Shown piece after piece: positions 9,218-17,517 of a DNA stretch of 64,000 nt (the first letter of the stretch is position 1; every line of letters starts with the position of its first letter). The translations under genes and the position numbers were made by a program. The DNA lies in NCBI GenBank assembly GCA_946482515.1, contig CAMLRS010000018.1:1-64000 (forward strand), given 5' to 3'. The DNA is from an uncultured Flavobacteriales bacterium. Its GTDB lineage: Bacteria > Bacteroidota > Bacteroidia > Flavobacteriales > Crocinitomicaceae. The notes beneath the pieces are model-generated. The model saw nothing but the letters and a program-made list of their open reading frames with translations, was not told the origin of the DNA and searched no databases.

Positions 9218-10150
9218 TCAGGCGTTTTTTACAAGCACACGAACTCCTTCGGATGCAATAGTTGTGACATAATCAAAGCAGGAAATCCCCAAATTCTGGT
9301 AGACCGACCGGGAAGCGTTTGCGATAGCTTGCGCTGTTGCTTTGTCGCGGCAGAAGTAGAAGAGGGAAGGCCCTGAACCGGCAATTCCGCCGCCGATCGC
9401 TCCCAGTTCCTTGCTTATGACAGCCATTTCGGCAAAGCCGGGAATACTGCTTTTTCGCGCCGGCTCGGCAACAAGATCGATCATCGACTGACCGATGCCA
9501 TCGTAATCCCCGCTGGCCAGTCCTGCAACCAAACCGCCCACATTAGCCCATTGGCGGATGGCTGTTTTTACCGGTATTTCAGCGGGAATGAGTGCCCGTG
9601 ACTCAGAAGTGCGGATTTCCACTTGCGGATGTATTACTGCTACATGCAGCTCGGGATAATTGAGCGGAACGATATCGAGTGGTTCCAGGCTGCGAACGAG
9701 CGTAAAGCCTCCGTAAATCGCCGGAGCGATGTTATCGGCATGTTCTGCCTTAGATGCGATTGCTTCGCCGGCCATGGCAAAACGAATAAGCTCCGATTTC
9801 GTGAAAGGCTCACCCAGTAAATGATTGGCCGCGACGACAACACCTGCGGCGCTCGCAGCACTGGATCCTATTCCGCTTCCCGGCTTGATCATTTTCGTAC
9901 TTTCCACTTCAAAGCCGATTGTTTCCGGCCACGCATTCATAACGGCTTTCAAAGCCCCACCAAACACGTTCAGCTCAGGATCTACAGGCAGCTCGTAAGG
10001 GTCGTGATTGATAATTCTTATTTCAGGTTCGTCGAGTAAGCGCACGACGATACGGTCGTAAACATCCGACAAGGCAAAGCCCATAACGTCGAACCCACAA
10101 ACGACATTTGCAATGGTAGCCGGACTAAGCACGGCTATTTCTTTTTTCAT
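9218..10150 (-). CDS. thrB: Homoserine kinase
   Basis: 310 residues of the GHMP kinase family. The ATP-binding PGSGIGSSAASAAG is at about 91-104, the N-terminal PATIANVVCGFD motif at 10-21, and a C-terminal GGGIAGSGPSLF motif is present. It phosphorylates homoserine using ATP, supplying thrC. The fused aspartokinase/homoserine dehydrogenase gene (thrA), which usually precedes thrB in Flavobacteriia, is not here; instead thrB is first, directly behind a Thr-rich leader peptide (10252-10293). This suggests that thrBC are controlled on their own by threonine supply. Confidence 0.95.
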   Translation of the reverse strand: MKKEIAVLSPATIANVVCGFDVMGFALSDVYDRIVVRLLDEPEIRIINHDPYELPVDPELNVFGGALKAVMNAWPETIGFEVESTKMIKPGSGIGSSAASAAGVVVAANHLLGEPFTKSELIRFAMAGEAIASKAEHADNIAPAIYGGFTLVRSLEPLDIVPLNYPELHVAVIHPQVEIRTSESRALIPAEIPVKTAIRQWANVGGLVAGLASGDYDGIGQSMIDLVAEPARKSSIPGFAEMAVISKELGAIGGGIAGSGPSLFYFCRDKATAQAIANASRSVYQNLGISCFDYVTTIASEGVRVLVKNA

Positions 10151-10251
10151 AGTAATTGTGATAAAAAATAAAATGGGAATATCCTGGAAACCAATGCTCC
10201 GGATCTTAAAACAGCACGAATGCCCAATGACGCTATGTACCCGTTACCCCT
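10151..10251 (-). promoter_or_regulatory. thrBC attenuator leader region (candidate)
   Basis: This is the transcribed stretch between the Thr-rich leader peptide and thrB. A 5-bp hairpin (ACCCC / GGGGT, 10246-10260) overlaps the leader stop codon. Further down the minus strand an imperfect stem, ATCCGGA with TCC-A-GGAT, precedes a T-rich run (complement of 10151-10164). That order suits transcription attenuation, but the terminator stem is weak and several pairings compete, so the mechanism is inferred. Confidence 0.5.
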
Positions 10252-10293
10252 TTAAGGGGTCGTAGTGGTTGTAGATGTTGTCGACGTCAGCAT
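10252..10293 (-). CDS. Threonine-rich leader peptide of thrBC
   Basis: A 13-codon ORF read on the minus strand from the ATG at 10293 to the TAA at 10252-10254: M-L-T-S-T-T-S-T-T-T-T-T-P. Eight of 13 residues are Thr, spelled with all four Thr codons, so this is not simple DNA repetition. It lies about 100 bases before thrB. The layout matches amino-acid leader peptides such as ThrL of enterobacteria, where stalling at Thr codons changes RNA folding. Unlike ThrL it has no Ile codon, so it would sense only threonyl-tRNA. I see no good ribosome-binding site, which is normal in Bacteroidota. Confidence 0.75.
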   Translation of the reverse strand: MLTSTTSTTTTTP

Positions 10294-10481
10294 GGAACCG
10301 GACAAAGCGGTTGCTGATACAATTGGATATGTCGACTCTTGGTACACGAGGCTGTGAAATTATGAAAAATAACAAGATGAATAGGTGTCTGTGAAAAATT
10401 TTTATTCAATAAATGGAATCCAATTGTTGAAACACAATCGATAGCTATCCGCATAAAAAAACGGCTACATTTAGCGCTCAA

Positions 10482-12185
10482 ATGAATCGCATGAACCGTT
10501 TATTGCTTCTGCTCAGCTGTATCCCGTTTTTCAGCTTTTCCCAATGGAATGGCTCCACAACACCAACATATCCGGAACTGATCGCTTATTACAGGCAGCT
10601 GGATGCTGCGCATAAAGAAATCGAGCTTTACGCGATGGGCGCTTCCGATACGGACTGGCCGATTTACGTTTGCATCATCAATGGTGCCGGCGATTCGCTC
10701 CAAACGATGAAGAAGGCGAGAAGCTCTACCACGGTGCTGATCAACAATGCCATTCATGCAGGCGAGCCGGACGGTGTGAACGCTTCGCTGATCTGGATCG
10801 ATAACTGGATCAAAAAAGGGAAAAAGACGAAAGGATTGCCTGTCATTGCTATCATTCCTGCTTACAACGTTGGCGGGATGTTCAATCGCTCGTCTTCGAG
10901 TCGTGCCAACCAGGACGGCCCCGACGAATACGGCTTCCGGGGCAATGCACAGAACCTCGATCTCAACCGCGATTTCATCAAAATGGATTCGGAGAACGCG
11001 TTTACGTTTGCCAACATCTACCATGCGCTCGATCCCGATGTGTTTGCGGATACGCATGTGAGCAACGGCGCCGACTACCAATATACGCTCACGCTGATTT
11101 CTTCCATGAAAGACCGCATGGCCCCATCGATGCGTGGATTGCACGATGCTTTTTTACCGGAATTGTGCCGGCAGCTGGATAAAGAAAAGCTCGATCTGTG
11201 CCCGTATGTCGAGCTGCATTCCGATATTCCCGACAAGGGCATTGTAGCCTTCAACGACCTGCCGCGTTATGCCATGGGCTATGCATCGCTGTTCCACAGC
11301 CTGAGCTTTACGGTCGAAACGCATATGCTGAAACCCTTTCCGCAGCGCGTCGAAGCCACTTTGCAATTCCTGACGAATACCATTGCCTGGTCGGGAGCGA
11401 ACCATGAGAAGATCGAAACGGCCCGTGCTGAAGCGCAAAAATGGACGATCAGCCAGCCGTATTTCCGGTTTGGTTACCAATTGACAGACAAAGCCGACTC
11501 GCTCGATTTCAAAGGATACGAAGCTGTGTATAAAACCAGCGACGTCACCGGCCAGCAGCGACTTTCCTACGATCGGTCGCATCCTTACCGGAAAAACGTG
11601 CCGTATTTCGCCACGCATATTGCTACGGATTCCGTTCGTATCCCAAAATATTACGTCATCCAAGGCGCTTGCCGCGAAGTAATCAGCCGGCTCGAAGCCA
11701 ATGGCGTTCCGTTTATGCGCATCCATTCCGATTCGGTGTTAACGCTCACCGTTATGCAGATTAACGGTTACGAGACGATCAAGAATCCTTATGAAGGGCA
11801 TTACAAGCACTACAAAGTAACGGTCGAAGAATCTACAGATGCCGTTCGCTTGCTCCGTGGGGCGATTATTGTGCCCGTTACCGAAACACATGCTGCTTTC
11901 CTCTTATCGGTACTGGAACCGGAAGCTGAAGACAGCTATTTCACCTGGAACTTTTTTGATAGCTACCTGCAGCAAAAGGAATACTTCTCGGCCTACGTGT
12001 TCGAAGATAAAGCCAAAGAGCTGCTGCAATCCGATCCTGAGCTGGTACGCAAATTCAACGAGCGCAAACAAACTGATTCTGCTTTTGCCACCGATGCCGA
12101 AGCACAGCTGTATTTCATTTACCGCAACAGCGCGTACTTCGAACGGTCTACAGCGAACCGTTTACCGGTATACAAACAGTATTAA
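10482..12185 (+). CDS. Secreted M14 family zinc carboxypeptidase
   Basis: 567 residues with a signal peptide (MNRMNRLLLLLSCIPFFSFSQ); the start could also be the second Met at 10491. Zinc ligands are visible as His92 and Glu95 in HAGEPDG and His192 in DTHVSNGADYQ. The substrate-binding LDLNRDF follows the usual M14 pattern and the catalytic Glu is probably Glu279 (VETHMLKPF). The C-terminal ~220 residues form an extra domain without a T9SS signature, so it is probably periplasmic. It should release C-terminal residues from peptides. It is divergent from thrBC. Between it and the next gene (12186-12449) I see only a promoter. Confidence 0.88.
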   Translation: MNRMNRLLLLLSCIPFFSFSQWNGSTTPTYPELIAYYRQLDAAHKEIELYAMGASDTDWPIYVCIINGAGDSLQTMKKARSSTTVLINNAIHAGEPDGVNASLIWIDNWIKKGKKTKGLPVIAIIPAYNVGGMFNRSSSSRANQDGPDEYGFRGNAQNLDLNRDFIKMDSENAFTFANIYHALDPDVFADTHVSNGADYQYTLTLISSMKDRMAPSMRGLHDAFLPELCRQLDKEKLDLCPYVELHSDIPDKGIVAFNDLPRYAMGYASLFHSLSFTVETHMLKPFPQRVEATLQFLTNTIAWSGANHEKIETARAEAQKWTISQPYFRFGYQLTDKADSLDFKGYEAVYKTSDVTGQQRLSYDRSHPYRKNVPYFATHIATDSVRIPKYYVIQGACREVISRLEANGVPFMRIHSDSVLTLTVMQINGYETIKNPYEGHYKHYKVTVEESTDAVRLLRGAIIVPVTETHAAFLLSVLEPEAEDSYFTWNFFDSYLQQKEYFSAYVFEDKAKELLQSDPELVRKFNERKQTDSAFATDAEAQLYFIYRNSAYFERSTANRLPVYKQY

Positions 12186-12373
12186 CGGTACACAGTTAAC
12201 ACAAATGGAGCGCTTTAAGTGACCTCTACCTACTTTGGACAGGACTTCGCGCCCTTTGCAGTTAACGACATTGTCCCGCTCTTGTACCGAGAAAGTGCCC
12301 GTCATCAGCGGCTTGTGGCCCAGTTGTCCGCTTTTTGTCCCCAGACGGCCTCCCGAAGAGCAATTGGTCTGTC

Positions 12374-12381
12374 TATATTTG
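12374..12381 (+). promoter_or_regulatory. -7 box TATATTTG upstream of the PNGase F-like gene
   Basis: An exact match to the Bacteroidota TAnnTTTG box, 68 bases before the chosen ATG. No TTG at the ideal -33 spacing is evident. The rest of the 12186-12449 gap shows no ORF or structure that I can support. Confidence 0.5.
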
Positions 12382-12449
12382 TACAAGACAGTTAATAAAA
12401 TTACAAACACACATTGCAGCCTCCTCTGGCAATGCAAAAAACAAACTAC

Positions 12450-15400
12450 ATGATGAGATCAATCGTTACGATTTTCTGTGCGGCGTTTCTCGTCTTAGGT
12501 GCTAAGGCTCAGGATACAACCTGGGTACAGACTTACACCTTTGACACGATCGAGACACGTCGGGCAACTTTTGAGTTCCCTGCCTCACTGGAAGGCAAGC
12601 GGTTCGAGAAAGTACTGATGTATTACAAGCTCAAGTGCAGCCCGCTGACTACGTGGGACCAGTACGACTGCGGCGAGTGGGATTACCTTACGTATACGCG
12701 TATTTTTGAGCACACAGGTGTATGGGATTCCGTTCAGGTGGATGGTATGCGCTACCGCATCAACATGCAATCACCTGCATCGGCCAATTACTTCAACCAG
12801 CCGTACTTTGACAAGCGCTGGAAGCCCGTAACAGAAGTTGCACCGGATGCTGTAACAACACACGCCATTCCGGGAACAGCTGCTTCATCCGTAGCTTTGG
12901 CTGCCAACGGAACAAACGGAACCATCCTGCAATGGATTATTCCTGCTGCTGATCTGGCTGCTTCCGGAGCAACAACAGGTAACATCCAGGGATTGCAATT
13001 GTCGTTTATCAACGCTATCACATCCCTCGAAGGTGTAAAGATCCGTATCAAGAACACGGGCTTATCAGCTTTGACAGCCTGGGAAACTACCGGATTTACA
13101 ACGGTTTTCGATAACACGCTTTCCGGGATCACAGCCGGAAACAACACTATTTATTTCTCAACGCCTTACAACTGGGATGGTTCTTCCAACGTAGTAGTCG
13201 AAATCACGGTAGCAGATGCTAATGCAGCGGCTTCCTTGCTCGAGCTTAACGGACAGGAAAGCGGTGTTAACGGAAGTGTTAATACGTATAACAACCTGAA
13301 TGGCGTGTTCCGTACAACGGCAACGAATTATGCCGAAGTGAACATGAGCAATGTTGATCTGGGCGGCGATGTAACCATCATGTTCTGGGCAAAAGGAAAC
13401 GGCGCGATCGGAACGAACTCTTCCATCCTCGAAGCAGTCGATTCCCTCAACCGTCGTATTTTGAATATCCACATGCCGTGGTCGGATAACACCATTTACT
13501 TTGATGCCGGAACGGTAAACAATTCGTATGATCGTATCAGCAAGCTGACGAATGCCAACGACATCGAGAACTGGCATCACTGGGCGTTTGTGAAGAAGAC
13601 GTCCACAGGTCAGATGTTCATCTACAGAGATGGTGTGCAGTGGCACAGCGGAACCAACCTGAACCGTCCGATCGGAAAAGTAGACCGCTTCTTCCTCGGC
13701 TCCAACTGGAACCAGGAGTACAAGTGGAAAGGCGATATCGACGAATTCACCGTTTGGACAACTGCGCTTCCTACAGCAACCATCGCAGCCTGGAAAGACA
13801 AGAAAATCGATGCATCGCATCCGAATTACAGCGCACTCGAAGTGTACTATGATTTCGACGACGTAGCCGCAATGGTAGACCGTTCAGGTAATGATCGTCT
13901 GGGAATGTGTACCGAAGACAACATGGTTCCTCGCGTGGCATACCCGGCTTCGGGAAGAGTGAGCGGATCGGTTCGTCCGGTAGCTGCTGTTGTACAGGGA
14001 TCCATGAACGCACCGGTAGCGGATTCCGTACTGGTAACCGAATTCCCGACTCCGAAAGTGCTGTTCGAATACGCACCTTCCGATAACAGTTTCCACGTAA
14101 TCGACAACGAAGTGATTTACCTCGAAGGAACTGTAGATACGCTGAACGTAGCCGGAACAGTGATTGCTACAGAGCCAAGCGGTTTTGACCAGTCTATCAC
14201 CAACAGTGAGATTACCTACTATCAGTCACCATTCGAGAAGTTGAACGATATCGAGATTGGCCGTTACATTACGCCTTATGGTATCGGCTTCACCCTCGGA
14301 TCGCAAGGATTTACCTGGATCTATGACGTGACCGATTACCAGAAATACCTGAAAGGAATGGTCGATTTGGCTGCGCACAACACGCAGGAGCTTATCGATC
14401 TGAAGTTTGCCTTTATTGAAGGAACCCCACCGCGCGACGTTCACAACGTTGAGCCGATCTGGGAAAACTTCAGAAGCTATAACTACGGTAACCTCACCGA
14501 CGACATTGAGCTGGCTCCAACTGACATTACCTTGTCGGATACATCAGAGATGTTCAAAATCAAGACCCGCTTTACCGGCCACGGTCACAACGGAAACAGC
14601 GTTTGCTGTGAGTGGTACCCGAACGATCACAAAATCTACATCGACGGTACGCAGCGCTTCACCTGGAACATCTGGCAGCCGAACGAATGCGGCGAGAACC
14701 CAAATATCGGACAGGGTGGAACATGGCCATACGCTCGCGAAGGCTGGTGTCCTGGTGACCTGGTAAAAGAGTACGATCACGAAATCACACCATATGTAAC
14801 ACCAGGTGATACGGTTACAATCGATTATGCAATTTCCGACCTCACCGGAAGCGATCCGGGATCTGCCGGAGGAAACTACGTAGCAGCACTCGACCTCGTG
14901 TCGTACTCTGCACCGAACTTCCAGCACGATGCAGCGGTTGTAGATGTATTGAATCCGAACGCATGGGAATACTACAGCAAATTCAACCCGACTTGCTCCA
15001 ACCCGCGTGTGATGATCCAGAATACCGGTGAGCAGCCGCTGACAAGCTGTGTGATCCGTTGCTGGGTAACACATGGTAACTGGCAGGAATTCCACTGGAC
15101 AGGTAACCTCGGCTTCCTCGAAAAAGAGATCGTTGAGATTCCGATCACCAACCCGAATTTCTGGTACGGTACAGAGCTTAATGGGCAGGAATTTGCAACA
15201 TTCAACGTGGACATCTACGATGTGCAAGCAAATCCAAGCCTCGACGAATACGCCAACAACAACCTGCTGAAAGTGAAATTCAAAGCAGTTGAAAGCATCA
15301 CAGGTCCGTTCTATGTGTGGTTCAACACGAACAACAAGGCGAACGAAAACAAGTGGAAGCTCATCGACGGAAACGGCAATACTATTTTCGAACGTTTGTC

Positions 15401-15908
15401 ATTGACCAACACAACCGATTACAAAGACACCTTTGACCTTGCACCGGGTTGCTACTCGATCATTCTCGAGGATTCGGATCATGATGGTATCGGTTTCTGG
15501 TACTCAGCTCAGGTGGAAGGTGAAACAAGCGGTCAGTTCCGTCTGCGTAAAGTAGGTGGTGGATCGATCGAGTCATTCCCGGCTGATTTCGGTAAATACC
15601 ACCGCTTTGATTTCTCCGTGGGCTTTACGCTTGGATCGGACGAAAACGGCGAGCTGGATGAAAACCTGGTGATTGCACCGAACCCGGCTACGGAAAACGT
15701 TCGCGTGGAATTCAACGGCAATCTCGGAAACAAGGTAACGATCGAATTGCTCGATGCAAATGGTCGTATATTGAAAACACAGGACGTAACACCTCAGGGG
15801 ACACTGGTAGGAACAGATATTTCTGTCAGTGACTTGCATAGTGGATTGTACTTCATCCGTTTTACCGGAAACGAAGGCATGAGAACTGCGCAATTTATCA
15901 AGCAGTAG
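12450..15908 (+). CDS. PNGase F-like T9SS protein with LamG insertion
   Basis: 1152 residues from the ATG at 12450, chosen because a signal peptide follows (MMRSIVTIFCAAFLVLGAKAQ); 12432 is an alternative. After it comes a peptide-N-glycosidase F N-terminal segment with DCGEWDYLTY, where the Asp resembles the catalytic Asp60 of PNGase F. A ~180-residue concanavalin/LamG domain (about 290-470) is inserted. The PNGase F fold then resumes (EIGRYITPYGIGF, IYDVTDY), and its C-terminal part has GHGHNGNSVCCEWYPN near residue 708. The last ~80 residues (IAPNPATENV to AQFIKQ) are a T9SS type A domain. The likely role is extracellular removal of N-glycans from glycoproteins, but activity cannot be assumed because many relatives are uncharacterised. 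Confidence 0.85.
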   Translation: MMRSIVTIFCAAFLVLGAKAQDTTWVQTYTFDTIETRRATFEFPASLEGKRFEKVLMYYKLKCSPLTTWDQYDCGEWDYLTYTRIFEHTGVWDSVQVDGMRYRINMQSPASANYFNQPYFDKRWKPVTEVAPDAVTTHAIPGTAASSVALAANGTNGTILQWIIPAADLAASGATTGNIQGLQLSFINAITSLEGVKIRIKNTGLSALTAWETTGFTTVFDNTLSGITAGNNTIYFSTPYNWDGSSNVVVEITVADANAAASLLELNGQESGVNGSVNTYNNLNGVFRTTATNYAEVNMSNVDLGGDVTIMFWAKGNGAIGTNSSILEAVDSLNRRILNIHMPWSDNTIYFDAGTVNNSYDRISKLTNANDIENWHHWAFVKKTSTGQMFIYRDGVQWHSGTNLNRPIGKVDRFFLGSNWNQEYKWKGDIDEFTVWTTALPTATIAAWKDKKIDASHPNYSALEVYYDFDDVAAMVDRSGNDRLGMCTEDNMVPRVAYPASGRVSGSVRPVAAVVQGSMNAPVADSVLVTEFPTPKVLFEYAPSDNSFHVIDNEVIYLEGTVDTLNVAGTVIATEPSGFDQSITNSEITYYQSPFEKLNDIEIGRYITPYGIGFTLGSQGFTWIYDVTDYQKYLKGMVDLAAHNTQELIDLKFAFIEGTPPRDVHNVEPIWENFRSYNYGNLTDDIELAPTDITLSDTSEMFKIKTRFTGHGHNGNSVCCEWYPNDHKIYIDGTQRFTWNIWQPNECGENPNIGQGGTWPYAREGWCPGDLVKEYDHEITPYVTPGDTVTIDYAISDLTGSDPGSAGGNYVAALDLVSYSAPNFQHDAAVVDVLNPNAWEYYSKFNPTCSNPRVMIQNTGEQPLTSCVIRCWVTHGNWQEFHWTGNLGFLEKEIVEIPITNPNFWYGTELNGQEFATFNVDIYDVQANPSLDEYANNNLLKVKFKAVESITGPFYVWFNTNNKANENKWKLIDGNGNTIFERLSLTNTTDYKDTFDLAPGCYSIILEDSDHDGIGFWYSAQVEGETSGQFRLRKVGGGSIESFPADFGKYHRFDFSVGFTLGSDENGELDENLVIAPNPATENVRVEFNGNLGNKVTIELLDANGRILKTQDVTPQGTLVGTDISVSDLHSGLYFIRFTGNEGMRTAQFIKQ

Positions 15909-15940
15909 CTAAGGATAAAAGTGTTATAGTTTAGCGAAGG

Positions 15941-15970
15941 AACCGCTCCGATTATCGGGGCGGTTTTTTT
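15941..15970 (+). terminator. Rho-independent terminator after the PNGase F-like gene
   Basis: A 9-10 bp GC-rich stem (AACCGCTCCG with CGGGGCGGTT, loop ATTAT) is followed by seven T. It lies 32 bases after the stop codon and runs into the stop of convergent maf. Confidence 0.88.
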
Positions 15971-16544
15971 ATGCCCCGGTAATTTCCCGGATCATCCGGT
16001 AAACGAGATGCGTGGGCAGTCCCATAACATTGGTATACGAGCCAACGAGCTTTTCCACGGCCACGTAACCCATCCATTCCTGCACGCCATACGAGCCGGC
16101 TTTGTCGAAAGGTTTGTAGTGATCGATGTAGTGCTCGATCTCGGCTTGTGTAAGTGGTCCGAACGTCACCATCGTTGAATCTGCTGCTGTGAGCCGACGT
16201 TCGCGGTTGCCCATGAACACACCGGTTACAACTTCGTGTGTCTGGCCCGAAAGTCTGGTCAGCATACGAATCGCAGCGTCGCGATCTGTGGGTTTGCCGA
16301 TGATGTCGTCTCCAAGAATCACCACCGTATCAGCACAGATCACCATTTCATCGCTTGCCAGATCCGTCAGCAAAGGCTGGGCCTTCAGTTGGGCAAGGTA
16401 CAACGGCACTTCCTGCGGACGCAGATCGGAAGGATAAATTTCTTCGGTGTCTTTGGTCCGGATGTCGAATGACACGCCGATACCAGCCAGCAGCTCTTTT
16501 CTCCGGGGCGATCCCGAACCTAAAATCCAGCGAATGGTGCTCAT
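15969..16544 (-). CDS. maf: Maf-like nucleoside triphosphate pyrophosphatase
   Basis: 191 residues with the Maf signature GSGSPRRKELL near the N terminus, the conserved CADTVV segment (about residues 69-74) and the C-terminal AGSYGVQEWMG. Maf proteins hydrolyse dTTP/UTP and some modified nucleotides to monophosphates and have been linked to septum inhibition. It is last in the queE-ompA-ubiA-maf unit: its ATG overlaps the ubiA stop by 4 bases, indicating coupled translation. Its own stop codon falls in the T run of the opposing terminator. Confidence 0.92.
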   Translation of the reverse strand: MSTIRWILGSGSPRRKELLAGIGVSFDIRTKDTEEIYPSDLRPQEVPLYLAQLKAQPLLTDLASDEMVICADTVVILGDDIIGKPTDRDAAIRMLTRLSGQTHEVVTGVFMGNRERRLTAADSTMVTFGPLTQAEIEHYIDHYKPFDKAGSYGVQEWMGYVAVEKLVGSYTNVMGLPTHLVYRMIREITGA

Positions 16545-17515
16545 AAGATGAAATACCAGTAATAAGGAATACAGCAGCCCACCATCATGGCGATCTTCAG
16601 GGAGAAATCAGCGCGTTTCAGGGCGGGTTTTTCCAGGGTGAAGAGCAGCGTTGTAAGGCTGTACAAAATGCAGATGAAAATCAATAGAGCAGGAGCGAAG
16701 GCTGCCAGGAATTTTGTGTCGGCTTCTACCGGCCATTGCGTGATAGCCAATACACCGGCAATGCCAATACAGCCCAGCAGCGCAACGGCAATCCAGCGCG
16801 TGCGTTCAGGACCAAGAACGATGGGAAGCGTTTTCGCCCGTAGTAATTGATCGCCGGGAATGTCTTCGATGTCTTTGATGATCTCGCGGACAAAGTTCAA
16901 CGACAAGGCAAAAGCGGCCAGCACATAGATAAACAAACCGCCGTTGTAGAGCTCCACAAACCATTCGGGTTGGTTCTTGTACATGAATTCCGACAGCAAT
17001 GCGCGTCGTGTAGCGTCCTGATTCTGGATGAAAAAGTGAATGCCGCACAGAATAGGAACGAGCGCCGTTAAGCCAGCAATGATCAGGTTCCCGATCAGAA
17101 AACGCCGTTTGAAGTACATGGAATAGAACCACAGTGCGTTAATGCTCAGCAAATGGACGAAAACATACCAGAACGTTTCATAACGCCAGCTCAGGTAGCA
17201 GGCAATCAGGAAAGCGACTAAATTCAGCATCCAGTGACTCAGGATGGCCCAGCGTGGTTTGATGTGACGCGTAATGATCAGTCTGTCGGGCTTGTTGACG
17301 CGATCGGCCTTGACATCGAAATAATCGTTGATAATGTTGCCGCCAGCCGCGATCATCACGGTTGAAACAACCAGCAGGAAAAAATCGGTGACTTCATCCG
17401 GCCGGGCAATGTCGTGAATGTTTCCCCAGGCGAGCATGACAAATACGCGCACAGCATACATCGTCAGTGCAATGACGAGTAGGTTTACCGGGCGGATTAG
17501 TCGTAGGAAATGCAT
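16541..17515 (-). CDS. UbiA-family prenyltransferase (GGGP synthase-like)
   Basis: 324 residues, almost entirely hydrophobic with about eight to nine membrane segments. The first Asp-rich motif reads NDYFDVKADRVNKPDR (about residues 63-78) and a second, weaker one NFVREIIKDIEDIPGD lies near 210-225; both bind prenyl diphosphate through Mg. Bacteroidota members of this branch are usually annotated geranylgeranylglycerol-phosphate geranylgeranyltransferase, but the substrate is unproven. It sits 2 bases after the OmpA-like gene and overlaps maf by 4 bases. It acts in the inner membrane. Confidence 0.88.
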   Translation of the reverse strand: MHFLRLIRPVNLLVIALTMYAVRVFVMLAWGNIHDIARPDEVTDFFLLVVSTVMIAAGGNIINDYFDVKADRVNKPDRLIITRHIKPRWAILSHWMLNLVAFLIACYLSWRYETFWYVFVHLLSINALWFYSMYFKRRFLIGNLIIAGLTALVPILCGIHFFIQNQDATRRALLSEFMYKNQPEWFVELYNGGLFIYVLAAFALSLNFVREIIKDIEDIPGDQLLRAKTLPIVLGPERTRWIAVALLGCIGIAGVLAITQWPVEADTKFLAAFAPALLIFICILYSLTTLLFTLEKPALKRADFSLKIAMMVGCCIPYYWYFIL

Positions 17516-17517
17516 AA

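Noticed and set aside
10287..10481. 64-codon minus-strand frame upstream of thrB, considered as a thrA remnant
   Set aside because: No similarity to aspartokinase or homoserine dehydrogenase motifs; the region is better explained as promoter plus Thr leader.
12162..12437. 91-codon minus-strand frame in the gap before the PNGase F-like gene
   Set aside because: It overlaps the 3' end of the M14 gene and the promoter of the next one, and has no signal, motif or plausible composition.
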